In this document: one piece after another, positions 56,214 through 64,000 of the stretch | How the letters are laid out: each line of letters starts with the position of its first letter | Position numbering within the stretch: the first letter of the stretch is position 1 | From: Acinetobacter portensis | Lineage (GTDB): Bacteria; Pseudomonadota; Gammaproteobacteria; Pseudomonadales; Moraxellaceae | Reading direction: 5' to 3' | NCBI RefSeq assembly: GCF_023158935.1 | Contig: NZ_CP096120.1 | Coordinates: 1,860,001 to 1,924,000 of the forward strand | DNA length: 64,000 nt | Position numbers and translations under genes: made by a program | Notes under the pieces: generated by a model | Told to the model about the DNA's origin: nothing | Database searches by the model: none | The model's input: only the letters and a program-made list of their open reading frames with translations

Positions 56214-58256
56214 TTAACGTTTAATCAGTGAACGTAAATTTTCTAAATACTGTTGAGCTTGTAACTTAGGATCTATATCACCTGCAAGTTTTTTCTTACG
56301 ACCTAACCAATCTAGCTCATCTTGCGGTAATTCATCTAAGAAACGACTTGGCGTCATTTGTTTCATTTGACCGCCAGCTTTACGCTGTTCTGCCAAAGTA
56401 ATGGTTAAACCCTGACGAGCACGAGTAATCCCTACGTACATTAAACGGCGTTCTTCTTCAATAGTATCGGCAGCAATTGAGTTTTTATGCGGCAGAATTT
56501 CTTCTTCCAAACCAATTAAATACACATACGGAAACTCTAGACCTTTCGAAGCATGTAGCGTCAATAAGTTTACTTTGTCTGTGTCTTCTTCTTCCTGCTG
56601 TTGCTCTAACATATCTAGCAACACCATTTTACGAATTACACTTTCAATATTTTTTTCATCAACATCTTCAGCACGGTTAATTAAGCTTTGAATACTGCTA
56701 TATAAAACTTCAATATTATCGAGCTTAGTTTTTTCTTGTGCTGGTGTTGCCGCAGTTTCTTTAACGTAGTCAATGTACCCTGCTTCTAGCATCATTTGGC
56801 GAATAATGGGTACAGGTTCATCGTCTTCAATTAGGTTACGGGTAAAGGTATTAATAAAGTCTGCAAACTCTGCAAGCTGTGTGGTGGCTTTTTTCGGAAT
56901 TGCCATGGTTAAGCGTTGATCGCCTGCAGCTGCCAGTAAAGATAAATTACTTTCTTGTGCAAATAGACCTAACTTTTCAAGTGTTACAGGTCCAATCGCA
57001 CGTTTTGGCGTATTAATAATACGTAAGAATGCACTGTCATCTTCAGGGTTAATAATGAGTCGTAAATAACTCATAAGGTCTTTAATTTCGGCACGTCCAA
57101 AGAATGACTGACCACCTGAAAGCTTATAGGGAATTTGCATTTGACGAAGTTGTGTTTCTAGAACACGTGCTTGGAAATTCCCACGATACAAAATCGCATA
57201 ATCTTTCCAGCTTTTACCATTCATCAATTTATGCGTAATTAGGTCTTTTACTACACGTTCTGCTTCATCGTCATCATTACGACAAGTAATAACACGAATA
57301 ACCTCACCATGACCTTTATCTGACCATAATTTTTTGTCAAATAAATGCGGATTATTTCCAATAACCGTATTCGCTGCTCTTAAAATACGACTGGTTGAAC
57401 GATAGTTTTGTTCTAATTTAACAACTTTTAAATTGGGAAAATCGGTCTGCAACAAAGCCATATTTTCAGGCTTTGCACCACGCCATGCGTAAATAGATTG
57501 ATCATCATCACCTACGGCAGTAAATTGCCCCATTACCCCAACAAGCAATTTCACCAAAATATATTGGGCAGTGTTAGTATCTTGATACTCATCGACCAAA
57601 AGATAACGAACACGATTTTGCCATTTATCTCGAACTTCAGCATTTTCTTGTAATAAACGTGCAGGCATAACAATTAAGTCATCAAAATCGACTGCGTTAT
57701 AAGCACGTAAGTTACGTTCATAAAGTTGATACAAATGTGCAAACTGAACATCTTCCTGAGTTTCACATGTCGTATGAGCTTGCTCGGGCGGAATAAGATC
57801 ATTTTTCCAATCTGAAATCATTTTCATTGCTTTCGCAATAAGTTCTTTACTTTCCGCACCCGACAAATTATCGCGATGCATTAAATCCATCAAAATACGT
57901 TTGCAATCATCTGCATCTAAAATAGAAAAGTTATTTTTAAGCGGTGTATTTTTGAGTTCTAATCTGAGTAAATTCAAACCAAAGTTATGGAATGTCGAAA
58001 CAGATAAACCTTTCGCCTCTTCACGTGTCATCAACTTTGTTACACGCTCTTTCATTTCACGTGCAGCTTTATTGGTAAACGTCATGGCTGTAATGCGATG
58101 CGATGGAATACCACAATGTTTAACTAAGTATGCAATTTTACGTGTAATTACAGATGTTTTACCTGAACCCGCCCCTGCAAGTACTAACAAGGGTCCTTGA
58201 GTGTATTTCATGGCTTCAAGTTGCTTGTCATTCAATTGACCTGCCAGCGACGACAT
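56214..58256 (-). CDS. rep: ATP-dependent DNA helicase Rep
   Basis: The 680-residue SF1A helicase moves 3'-5' and helps forks past bound proteins. Motif I is LAGAGSGKTS (about residues 23-32), motif II VDEYQDTN, motif III GDDDQSIYAWRGA and motif VI VGITRARQG. Length (E. coli Rep 673) and the lack of the UvrD-type C-terminal extension support Rep over UvrD. The start ATG 58256 has AGAGGA upstream; the frame from 58295 adds 13 residues. Confidence 0.92.
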   Translation of the reverse strand: MSSLAGQLNDKQLEAMKYTQGPLLVLAGAGSGKTSVITRKIAYLVKHCGIPSHRITAMTFTNKAAREMKERVTKLMTREEAKGLSVSTFHNFGLNLLRLELKNTPLKNNFSILDADDCKRILMDLMHRDNLSGAESKELIAKAMKMISDWKNDLIPPEQAHTTCETQEDVQFAHLYQLYERNLRAYNAVDFDDLIVMPARLLQENAEVRDKWQNRVRYLLVDEYQDTNTAQYILVKLLVGVMGQFTAVGDDDQSIYAWRGAKPENMALLQTDFPNLKVVKLEQNYRSTSRILRAANTVIGNNPHLFDKKLWSDKGHGEVIRVITCRNDDDEAERVVKDLITHKLMNGKSWKDYAILYRGNFQARVLETQLRQMQIPYKLSGGQSFFGRAEIKDLMSYLRLIINPEDDSAFLRIINTPKRAIGPVTLEKLGLFAQESNLSLLAAAGDQRLTMAIPKKATTQLAEFADFINTFTRNLIEDDEPVPIIRQMMLEAGYIDYVKETAATPAQEKTKLDNIEVLYSSIQSLINRAEDVDEKNIESVIRKMVLLDMLEQQQEEEDTDKVNLLTLHASKGLEFPYVYLIGLEEEILPHKNSIAADTIEEERRLMYVGITRARQGLTITLAEQRKAGGQMKQMTPSRFLDELPQDELDWLGRKKKLAGDIDPKLQAQQYLENLRSLIKR

Positions 58257-58353
58257 AGTTTTTCCTCTTTTATATTCGATGTCGATTATAGACATCTCCC
58301 CTCAACTTTCATATTGAAAAAATTGAACGATTTATTTTTTATTTCTTGTTCAA

Positions 58354-58380
58354 TAAAAAAACCACCCGAAGGTGGTTTTC
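58354..58380 (-). terminator. Terminator of the OmpA-like gene
   Basis: AACCACC (58360-58366) pairs with GGTGGTT (58371-58377) around CGAA. On the minus strand it is followed by seven T, 20 bases after the stop codon. Confidence 0.9.
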
Positions 58381-58397
58381 TTTTGACTCAATAAAAA

Positions 58398-59048
58398 TTA
58401 TTGAGTTGCATAAACACTAATTTCTACACGGCGGTTTTGTTCACGGCCTGCAGGAGTAGAGTTGTCAGCGATTGGGTTAGCAGCGCCTTGACCTTGTGCA
58501 TTAATACGAGTTGTAGAAACACCTTGTGAAGAGATGTAGCTAGCAACAGCTTGTGCACGATCTTGAGACAATGGAATGTTGATTGAATCGTTACCAGTGT
58601 TATCTGTGTAACCAGTTACAAGAATCGCGCTCTTGTTATCTTCAGCCAAAACTTGAGCAACTTTGTTTAAAGTTGAATAGAAGTTTGGTTTGATTGCAGA
58701 TTTGTTTGTATCAAATGTAATGTTGCCCGGCATAATTAGGCCAACAGAACCATCTGGATTACGGCTTACATCAATACCTGAACCTGCAGTCGCTGCACGT
58801 AATTTTTTCTCTTTGTTATCAAGATACGCACCACCAACACCACCTAGAACTGCACCAATTGCTGCAGCACGGTTGTTTTGGCTAGAAGTATTTGCATTAC
58901 CTTTAGAAACACCATAACCCGCTAAAGCGCCAACTACAGCACCAATCGCAGCTTTATCATATTCCACACCACCGATGTTATTACCTGTTGTTTGGCAACC
59001 AGAAAGAACCATTGCCCCAACTACTGCTGAAATTGCTAGTGCACGCAT
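58398..59048 (-). CDS. OmpA-family lipoprotein (YiaD-like)
   Basis: The 216-residue lipoprotein has a signal peptide ending LSGC (Cys18), then a glycine-zipper region with two Gly/Ala-rich hydrophobic stretches (GAVVGALAGYGV and GAVLGGVGGAYL, about residues 36-78), then a C-terminal OmpA domain (about 115-215). TGYTDNTGN, LSQDRAQAVASYI and GREQNRRVEI are the peptidoglycan-binding pattern. It links outer membrane to cell wall. I start at ATG 59048, since AGGAG is eight bases upstream; ATG 59054 is too near. Confidence 0.92.
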   Translation of the reverse strand: MRALAISAVVGAMVLSGCQTTGNNIGGVEYDKAAIGAVVGALAGYGVSKGNANTSSQNNRAAAIGAVLGGVGGAYLDNKEKKLRAATAGSGIDVSRNPDGSVGLIMPGNITFDTNKSAIKPNFYSTLNKVAQVLAEDNKSAILVTGYTDNTGNDSINIPLSQDRAQAVASYISSQGVSTTRINAQGQGAANPIADNSTPAGREQNRRVEISVYATQ

Positions 59049-59293
59049 TTGCATGACTCCTATGTTAATGTTTTGTTGTCGTCAAAAATAATGGAATAAT
59101 TTTTGTAGTTAGACCATTGATTTTTTGTTAATAATAAGTGGTTTGATTACAATTTGTAATATTTATTTGAATTATTTGACTAAGTTCACCATATTTCCTA
59201 CATAGTTGAACATTAAAGCTTTTCTATATGGTCAACTCGCTTTATATTTAGTCTAAACACTGCGCAAAAATGGTTTTATCCTAAGGATGAGAT

Positions 59294-60217
59294 ATGTCTG
59301 CATCATCGCAAAAACAACCTTTATTAAAAAAAATTACAACTGGTCTTACAGTCTGTACGGTTGTTACGGGAAGCACATTCTTCCATGGTCCACCTGTTCT
59401 TGCTTTAGGACTTACAAAATTATTTAAAAAATCACGTAAAGTTGATGAAACAAATATTCAAATTACCAATAGCTGGTTAACTGTAAATAACTGGTTAATT
59501 GACCACGTATTACCCAATACAGAATGGGATATTTCTGTAGACGACAACTTAGATTTAAACATGCAAGGTCGTTATTTAATGACATGTAATCATCAAAGTT
59601 GGGTCGATACAACGGTCAATCAATATTTTGGTTTAACACGTATGCCTTTGACTCGTTTCTTCACAAAATGGGAACTTATTTTCATTCCATTTGTTGGTCA
59701 AGCCTTCAAAATTTTAGGCTTCCCAATGATGAAACGTCATTCAAAAGAACAAATTGCAAAGAATCCTGAACTCAAATACAGAGATATTGAAGAAGCTCGA
59801 AAATCTTGTGAGCAACTTCTCAGCCAACCTTTTACTTTACTCAATTATTTGGAAGGTACGCGCTATACGCCAGAAAAACATGCGCAACAAAAATCTCCAT
59901 ATAAGCATTTACTCAAGCCTAAAGCTGGTGGTTTAGCATTAGCTTTAAATATTTTAGGTAAAGATGTAGATGCCCTTGTTGATATGACCATTATTTACCC
60001 AAATGGTGCACCAGGTTATGGCGAATTTTGGTTAGGAGATGTGCCAAAAATTGCGGTAAATTTACGTAAAATTGATATCCCTGAATGGGTTCATGGCGGA
60101 GATTATGAAGATGATCTAGAATATCGAGATCGTTTTCAAAAATGGGTTGATGACTTATGGGCGGAAAAAGACCAACTCATTGAAAAAATGAAACAAAATA
60201 TTGCATCTGCGGAGTAG
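59294..60217 (+). CDS. PlsC-type 1-acyl-glycerol-3-phosphate acyltransferase family protein
   Basis: The 307-residue acyltransferase has an N-terminal membrane segment (about residues 18-38), the HX4D motif NHQSWVD (about 98-104), the substrate motif NYLEGTRYTP (about 184-193) and the YPNGAPG stretch. It resembles the YihG group, which acylates lysophosphatidate. The next gene is 11 bases downstream, forming a two-gene unit with an uncharacterised membrane protein. Confidence 0.85.
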   Translation: MSASSQKQPLLKKITTGLTVCTVVTGSTFFHGPPVLALGLTKLFKKSRKVDETNIQITNSWLTVNNWLIDHVLPNTEWDISVDDNLDLNMQGRYLMTCNHQSWVDTTVNQYFGLTRMPLTRFFTKWELIFIPFVGQAFKILGFPMMKRHSKEQIAKNPELKYRDIEEARKSCEQLLSQPFTLLNYLEGTRYTPEKHAQQKSPYKHLLKPKAGGLALALNILGKDVDALVDMTIIYPNGAPGYGEFWLGDVPKIAVNLRKIDIPEWVHGGDYEDDLEYRDRFQKWVDDLWAEKDQLIEKMKQNIASAE

Positions 60218-60228
60218 TTTTAAAAAAA

Positions 60229-61287
60229 ATGAGCATCAATGCGAATAAAAAGCAAATTAAACCAACTTTTAATTTTGTAAGACAAGGTTCATGGGGCTGG
60301 AAAGTTGCGTTAGCTTATGACGTATTTATGATGTTTCTCATCATTATTAACCTCTTCTGCTTATCTGCAAATGCAATTTTAATGAGTGATTTTGGTGAAT
60401 GGTTATTTAAAATCATTCAATTACCCGATGTTCTACAGTTTTATAAAAGTGAACTTCGACCTTGGGTTGTTGTTACAGAAGGTTGGTTTGTTAGCTTTCT
60501 AATTATTGAACTTTTTGTTCGTTGGTTTATTGCTATTGTTTTAAAACAGCATCAACGTTGGTTCTTCTTCCCGTTTGTGCATTGGTATGAAATTTTAGCT
60601 ATTTTACCGCAATTACGTTTTTTACGTTTATTACGTGCAGGTGTTATCGCCTATCAATTACATGATCATGGTTATAAAATTTTCCCTGCAAGTTGGTATA
60701 AACAAATTTACTTTTATTACAATTTAGTGATGGAAGAGCTTTCTAGTCGTATCGTTTTAACTGTTTTGAACGGCATTAAAACCGAACTGACCACAAGCAC
60801 AACACATAAGAAACTCATTGAAAATGTGGTCAATCATCATAGAGAGTTGTTTGCTGTTGCTTTGGCAGATATTCTTCAAGATTCTTTAGGCAAAGAATTA
60901 CAGCAACATCGTCAACTTATTGCCAAAGATGTCGGTTTAATTGTAAATAAAGCGATTGAAGATACACCTGAACTCACTCAATTACTTCGTCTTATTCCAA
61001 TTGTTGGTGGTCGAATTGAGCAACAAATTCAAAGTATTGGACAGCGCTTAGGTGAAAATATTACACAAGGTTTAATTGATCCTTTTGCAACGAATCAAGC
61101 AAATAGTGAATTAACCAGTTATAAATATATCTCTGAACGCATTAGTAAGATACCATTTGAAAATAATACGCATATTGAACAGCTTGTAGAATCTGCCGTA
61201 TTTGAAAGTTTGGAAGCCATTCAACAACAAGTTAAAGTGAAGCAATGGCAACAAATACTTGAAGAAAGTAAAACAAATAAAAATTGA
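60229..61287 (+). CDS. Voltage-sensor-like membrane protein of unknown function
   Basis: The 352-residue protein has hydrophobic segments near residues 25-48 and 82-105, then WYEILAILPQLRFLRLLRAG (about 120-139), which looks like S3-S4 of a voltage-sensor domain with Arg at every third position. No pore loop follows; instead there are about 190 residues of soluble helix. A DNA- or nucleotide-binding motif is not visible. I do not recognise a family. Its closeness to the acyltransferase suggests a membrane-lipid link, but that is inference. Confidence 0.7.
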   Translation: MSINANKKQIKPTFNFVRQGSWGWKVALAYDVFMMFLIIINLFCLSANAILMSDFGEWLFKIIQLPDVLQFYKSELRPWVVVTEGWFVSFLIIELFVRWFIAIVLKQHQRWFFFPFVHWYEILAILPQLRFLRLLRAGVIAYQLHDHGYKIFPASWYKQIYFYYNLVMEELSSRIVLTVLNGIKTELTTSTTHKKLIENVVNHHRELFAVALADILQDSLGKELQQHRQLIAKDVGLIVNKAIEDTPELTQLLRLIPIVGGRIEQQIQSIGQRLGENITQGLIDPFATNQANSELTSYKYISERISKIPFENNTHIEQLVESAVFESLEAIQQQVKVKQWQQILEESKTNKN

Positions 61288-61312
61288 TCAAATGTGAAAA
61301 AAATGAAAACCG

Positions 61313-61346
61313 TGCTAGAGAAATCATTAAAATTGTTCTAGCATTT
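61313..61346 (+). terminator. Weak hairpin before minC
   Basis: TGCTAGA (61313-61319) pairs with TCTAGCA (61337-61343) with a 17-base loop and only three T after. It may end the acyltransferase transcript. Confidence 0.35.
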
Positions 61347-61405
61347 GCTCCACAAACAAATGTGCTTCGCCCCCAAATAAAGGTCAGAAGATTTAAGGAA
61401 AAAAT

Positions 61406-62119
61406 ATGGCTGAAATACGGATAAAAGGCAGAATGGTCAATGCAATTCGCATTAGCCTAGACACCAATGATCATGATGCTATCCGCAAGCAACTATCTCC
61501 AATGCTTGAAAAAACAGCACCTCAAGGTACTCTGGCTGTTATTGAAAGCTCAGTTGACCAAGAACTCATTGCGCTTATTCAATTATTAATAGACCTAGAT
61601 TTACAACCAATGGCTGTAACAGAAGGTCCTTTAGCAGAACAAGCTCGTGCAATTCAGTTCCCTGTTATTCCGCCAGACCGCCAAATGCAACAAGTTAAAG
61701 CAACAAAAGAACAAGTAGTTGAAGTAAAAGTAGATACTCCACCCGATCAAGTTCAAGAAGTTGCAATACTACCGACTGTTAAGCATATAACGTCATACCA
61801 TGATGAAATTTTACGTACAGGTCAAAGCCTTGTACAAAATGATGGTGATATCATTCTAAATAGTGGCATTAATAGCGGTTCTGAAGTAATTGCTTCAGGA
61901 AATGTACATATTTATGGTAGCGTCCGTGGTAGAGTTATCGCAGGTGCAGGTGGAAACCATGCAGCGCGTATTTTTTGTCACTCACTAGAAGCTGAACTAG
62001 TCTCTATTGCAGGAACATATTGTGTTGCAGACGACATTCCACAACATGTGCTAAAAAAAGCAGTTCATATATATTTAAATGATAATCAAGAGCTCGTATT
62101 TGACGCCTTGCAATTTTAA
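61406..62119 (+). CDS. minC: Septum-site inhibitor MinC
   Basis: The 237-residue inhibitor of FtsZ polymerisation has an N-terminal FtsZ-binding domain (residues 1-105), a Gln/Val-rich linker and a C-terminal beta-helix (about 135-235) with the conserved [20 protein letters not shown] and [14 protein letters not shown]. The beta-helix binds MinD. AAGGAA lies just before the ATG. First gene of minCDE. Confidence 0.95.
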   Translation: MAEIRIKGRMVNAIRISLDTNDHDAIRKQLSPMLEKTAPQGTLAVIESSVDQELIALIQLLIDLDLQPMAVTEGPLAEQARAIQFPVIPPDRQMQQVKATKEQVVEVKVDTPPDQVQEVAILPTVKHITSYHDEILRTGQSLVQNDGDIILNSGINSGSEVIASGNVHIYGSVRGRVIAGAGGNHAARIFCHSLEAELVSIAGTYCVADDIPQHVLKKAVHIYLNDNQELVFDALQF

Positions 62120-62186
62120 TGTATAAATAAACACCAAAAAGCCCCAAACAATAGGGGAATTTGAAACCATTACAGGAGTGGATTCG

Positions 62187-62999
62187 GTGGCGAAAATTGT
62201 TGTCGTAACATCAGGCAAAGGTGGCGTAGGTAAAACTACAACTAGCGCATCATTTGCAACAGGCTTAGCTCAACGTGGCCACAAAACAGTTGTTATCGAT
62301 TTTGACGTAGGTTTACGTAACCTAGATTTAATTATGGGGTGTGAACGTCGTGTAGTTTACGATTTCGTAAACGTATTAAATAACGAAGCTCGCCTACAAC
62401 AAGCGCTTATTAAAGATAAAGACCTCGAGAATCTATTTATTTTACCCGCGTCACAAACACGTGATAAAGATGCCTTAACAGATGAAGGCGTTGCACGTGT
62501 AATGGATGAACTTTCACAAGAATTTGACTACATTATTTGTGATTCACCGGCAGGTATTGAACGTGGTGCAATCTTAGCGATGTATCATGCAGATGAAGCA
62601 ATTATTGTAACGAATCCAGAAATTTCGTCTGTTCGCGACTCAGATCGTATTATTGGTATGCTTGATAGCAAAACCAAGAAAGTAGAACAAAACGAAGGGC
62701 GTATTCGTAAACATTTATGTATTACACGTTTCAATCCTGAACGTGCAGACAAGCAAGAAATGTTAACAATTGACGATATCTCTAAAGATATTTTACGTAT
62801 TCCAACACTTGGTGTAATTCCTGAGTGTAAAAGTGTCTTACAAGCATCTAACGAAGGTAAGCCTGTAATCTTATTTACAGAAGATGCTGCTGGGCAAGCT
62901 TACGATGATTTAGTTGCACGCTTCCTTGGTGAAGATCGCCCTTACCGTCACATTACGGTTAAGCCTAAAGGTTGGTTAGCACGTTTATTTGGAGCATAA
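62187..62999 (+). CDS. minD: Septum-site determining ATPase MinD
   Basis: The 270-residue membrane-binding ATPase has the deviant Walker A GKGGVGKTT (about residues 10-18), FDVGLRNLDLIMG and Walker B YIICDSPAG, with the C-terminal amphipathic membrane helix WLARLFGA. I start at GTG 62187, which has AGGAG eight bases before it and gives 270 residues as in E. coli; GTG 62178 is inside the ribosome-binding site. minE follows one base after the stop. Confidence 0.96.
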   Translation: MAKIVVVTSGKGGVGKTTTSASFATGLAQRGHKTVVIDFDVGLRNLDLIMGCERRVVYDFVNVLNNEARLQQALIKDKDLENLFILPASQTRDKDALTDEGVARVMDELSQEFDYIICDSPAGIERGAILAMYHADEAIIVTNPEISSVRDSDRIIGMLDSKTKKVEQNEGRIRKHLCITRFNPERADKQEMLTIDDISKDILRIPTLGVIPECKSVLQASNEGKPVILFTEDAAGQAYDDLVARFLGEDRPYRHITVKPKGWLARLFGA

Positions 63000-63000
63000 G

Positions 63001-63273
63001 ATGGCTGGATTCTGGAGTAAGTTATTTAGTAGCGAAGAAAAACCATCTAGCGCTCAATTGGCGAAAGATCGTTTAAAAGTTATCGTTGCATCTGAACAAG
63101 GTCTTGGAAAACGTTTAAGCCAAGACAAAATTGATCAAATGAAAAAAGAAATCATGCAAGTGGTTAACCGCTATGTACGTGGTGTAGATGAACAACACAT
63201 TCAAATGTCTGTGCGTTCTGAAGCAAATATTGAAATGCTTGAAATGAATATCAATTTACCTGAAGAGCGTTAA
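63001..63273 (+). CDS. minE: Cell-division topological factor MinE
   Basis: The 90-residue protein stimulates MinD ATPase and sets mid-cell placement. SAQLAKDRLKVIVASEQ is the MinD-contacting helix region and IEMLEMNINLPEER the C-terminal topological domain. The start ATG 63001 follows the minD stop by one base. A very large terminator hairpin follows at 63306. Confidence 0.95.
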   Translation: MAGFWSKLFSSEEKPSSAQLAKDRLKVIVASEQGLGKRLSQDKIDQMKKEIMQVVNRYVRGVDEQHIQMSVRSEANIEMLEMNINLPEER

Positions 63274-63305
63274 TTTTATTTTTGATTAGTCAAGCAAATT
63301 GAATC

Positions 63306-63372
63306 AGGGCAAAATATGAGATAGTTCAGGAAATAATAAATTCCACTATCGGAAAATATTTTGCCCTTTTTT
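63306..63372 (+). terminator. Large nested terminator after minCDE
   Basis: AGGGCAAAATAT (63306-63317) pairs with ATATTTTGCCCT (63356-63367), and inside it GATAGT pairs with ACTATC. Six T follow. The long stem suggests a strong terminator or a stable 3' RNA end. Confidence 0.8.
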
Positions 63373-63401
63373 ATTGTTTAAAAGATTTCAAGGAGCTAGT
63401 A

Positions 63402-63689
63402 ATGGCATTGTCTCAACCAGCAACGTTTAATGAAGAATGGTCAGATGAGCGTGTATTTGCCTATTTAACTCAGCTTCCTCCTGAAGGTGTAAATGCTGAT
63501 TTTCACGTGTTATATCATGCATTCAAGCATATGCGTCCATTTGACTACACTCGCCTATTAACTCAATTTGTTGCAGATGGTCGTGACGTAAATGCTACGA
63601 ATCCTGAAGGCCAGCGTATTCATGACATTATTGCTGAATACCCTCGCCAAAGTGCAGAATTCTTAGAAGTTTTGGCAAAATTTGCTTAA
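63402..63689 (+). CDS. PA4642-family protein
   Basis: The 95-residue protein matches the small PA4642 family of Pseudomonas and Acinetobacter: WSDERVFAYL near the start, ADFHVLYHAFKHMRPFDYTRLL and VADGRDVNATNPEGQRI. It is soluble and helical with no signal peptide. Function is unknown. AAGGAG lies eight bases before the ATG. The terminator follows 17 bases after the stop. Confidence 0.75.
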   Translation: MALSQPATFNEEWSDERVFAYLTQLPPEGVNADFHVLYHAFKHMRPFDYTRLLTQFVADGRDVNATNPEGQRIHDIIAEYPRQSAEFLEVLAKFA

Positions 63690-63701
63690 AGACTTTTAAA
63701 T

Positions 63702-63730
63702 AAAAAAGACCGCTAATTGCGGTCTTTTTT
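63702..63730. terminator. Bidirectional terminator PA4642-family gene/rhtC
   Basis: AGACCGC (63707-63713) pairs with GCGGTCT (63719-63725) around TAATT, with A before and T after. Confidence 0.9.
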
Positions 63731-63754
63731 ATTTAACATTTAAAAACTTAAAAT

Positions 63755-64000
63755 TTATTTAGTAAAAATTAGATAGCCACCAAATAGACTAAATAATCCA
63801 CCAACTAAACCGTCAATCCATCTTGTCGATTTTTGATATGCATTTTTAAAGCTTGGTAATGAGAAAACAAATACCACGAACATGAACCAAACAAAACTTT
63901 CTAACGTCACAATAGCCAATAATAAAGTATGTGATTCATTCAACACAGGATTTGCTAAGAACATTGAAAATACACTACCAAAATAAATCACAGCTTTCGG
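63755..64000 (-). CDS. rhtC: LysE/RhtB-family exporter, RhtC-like (5' end cut by window)
   Basis: The last ~81 codons are visible, from PKAVIYFGSVFSMFLA to a C-terminal transmembrane segment (GLVGGLFSLFGGYLIFTK). The (N)PKA(I/V)xYFGSVFS motif and the YQKSTRWIDGLVG segment match the threonine exporter RhtC closely. Three hydrophobic stretches remain. The N-terminal part lies beyond base 64000. Substrate by similarity only. Confidence 0.8.
   Translation of the reverse strand, partial: PKAVIYFGSVFSMFLANPVLNESHTLLLAIVTLESFVWFMFVVFVFSLPSFKNAYQKSTRWIDGLVGGLFSLFGGYLIFTK

Overview
The window is a chromosomal segment of an Acinetobacter species. The evidence is the low G+C and codon use, the AdeIJK efflux operon, the mdc malonate operon with MadLM and MdcY, a tmRNA whose tag decodes as ANDESYALAA, and the orders rplU-ispB, pilT-pilU-fur-bamE-rnfH and dut-algC-argB. 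As far as I can recall the family sequences, AdeI resembles but is not identical to the A. baumannii protein, so a different species of the genus is more likely than A. baumannii.

Layout. 1-4.5 kb: rplU (cut by the window edge), ispB, a polytopic 'Gcr recombinase' family protein and a decayed PAP2 phosphatase. 4.5-10.4 kb: adeIJK. 10.5-16.7 kb: two YbjQ-family genes, an SDR, an unknown protein, valS and an orphan truncated ATPase whose start sits on the valS terminator. 16.8-26.3 kb: nhaA, then the complete malonate catabolic operon (madL madM mdcA C D E G B H, minus strand) divergent from its GntR regulator mdcY. 26.3-27.4 kb: a decayed IS3-like element and tmRNA. 27.5-34.8 kb: glpK, an emrAB-like pump with an unusual structured leader, a thioesterase, hemB and thiO.

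34.8-40.2 kb is the most disturbed part. A CHASE-GGDEF gene is split by a full IS1-family element with an 8-bp target duplication. An IS5-family element lies upstream of it. A small membrane protein, a probable plus-strand small RNA with a strong terminator, and a PAS-GGDEF protein follow. 40.4-64 kb is ordinary core genome: sbcDC, a beta-repeat secreted protein, a YggS-type PLP protein, pilTU, fur, bamE, an 11-TM NSS-like protein coupled to RnfH, bacteriohemerythrin, a class II amidotransferase, argB, algC, dut, rep, an OmpA-type lipoprotein, a PlsC-type acyltransferase, a voltage-sensor-like membrane protein, minCDE, a PA4642-family protein and an rhtC-like exporter cut by the window end.

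I found no CRISPR array, rRNA, tRNA, prophage or complete defence system. The best leads for new biology are regulatory. The emrAB leader holds a start-stop overlapping 11-codon ORF whose Shine-Dalgarno sequence lies in a hairpin. The 39 kb region holds a candidate sRNA. Long perfect inverted repeats lie between the thioesterase and emrA. The orphan ATPase ORF uses the valS terminator arm as its ribosome-binding site.
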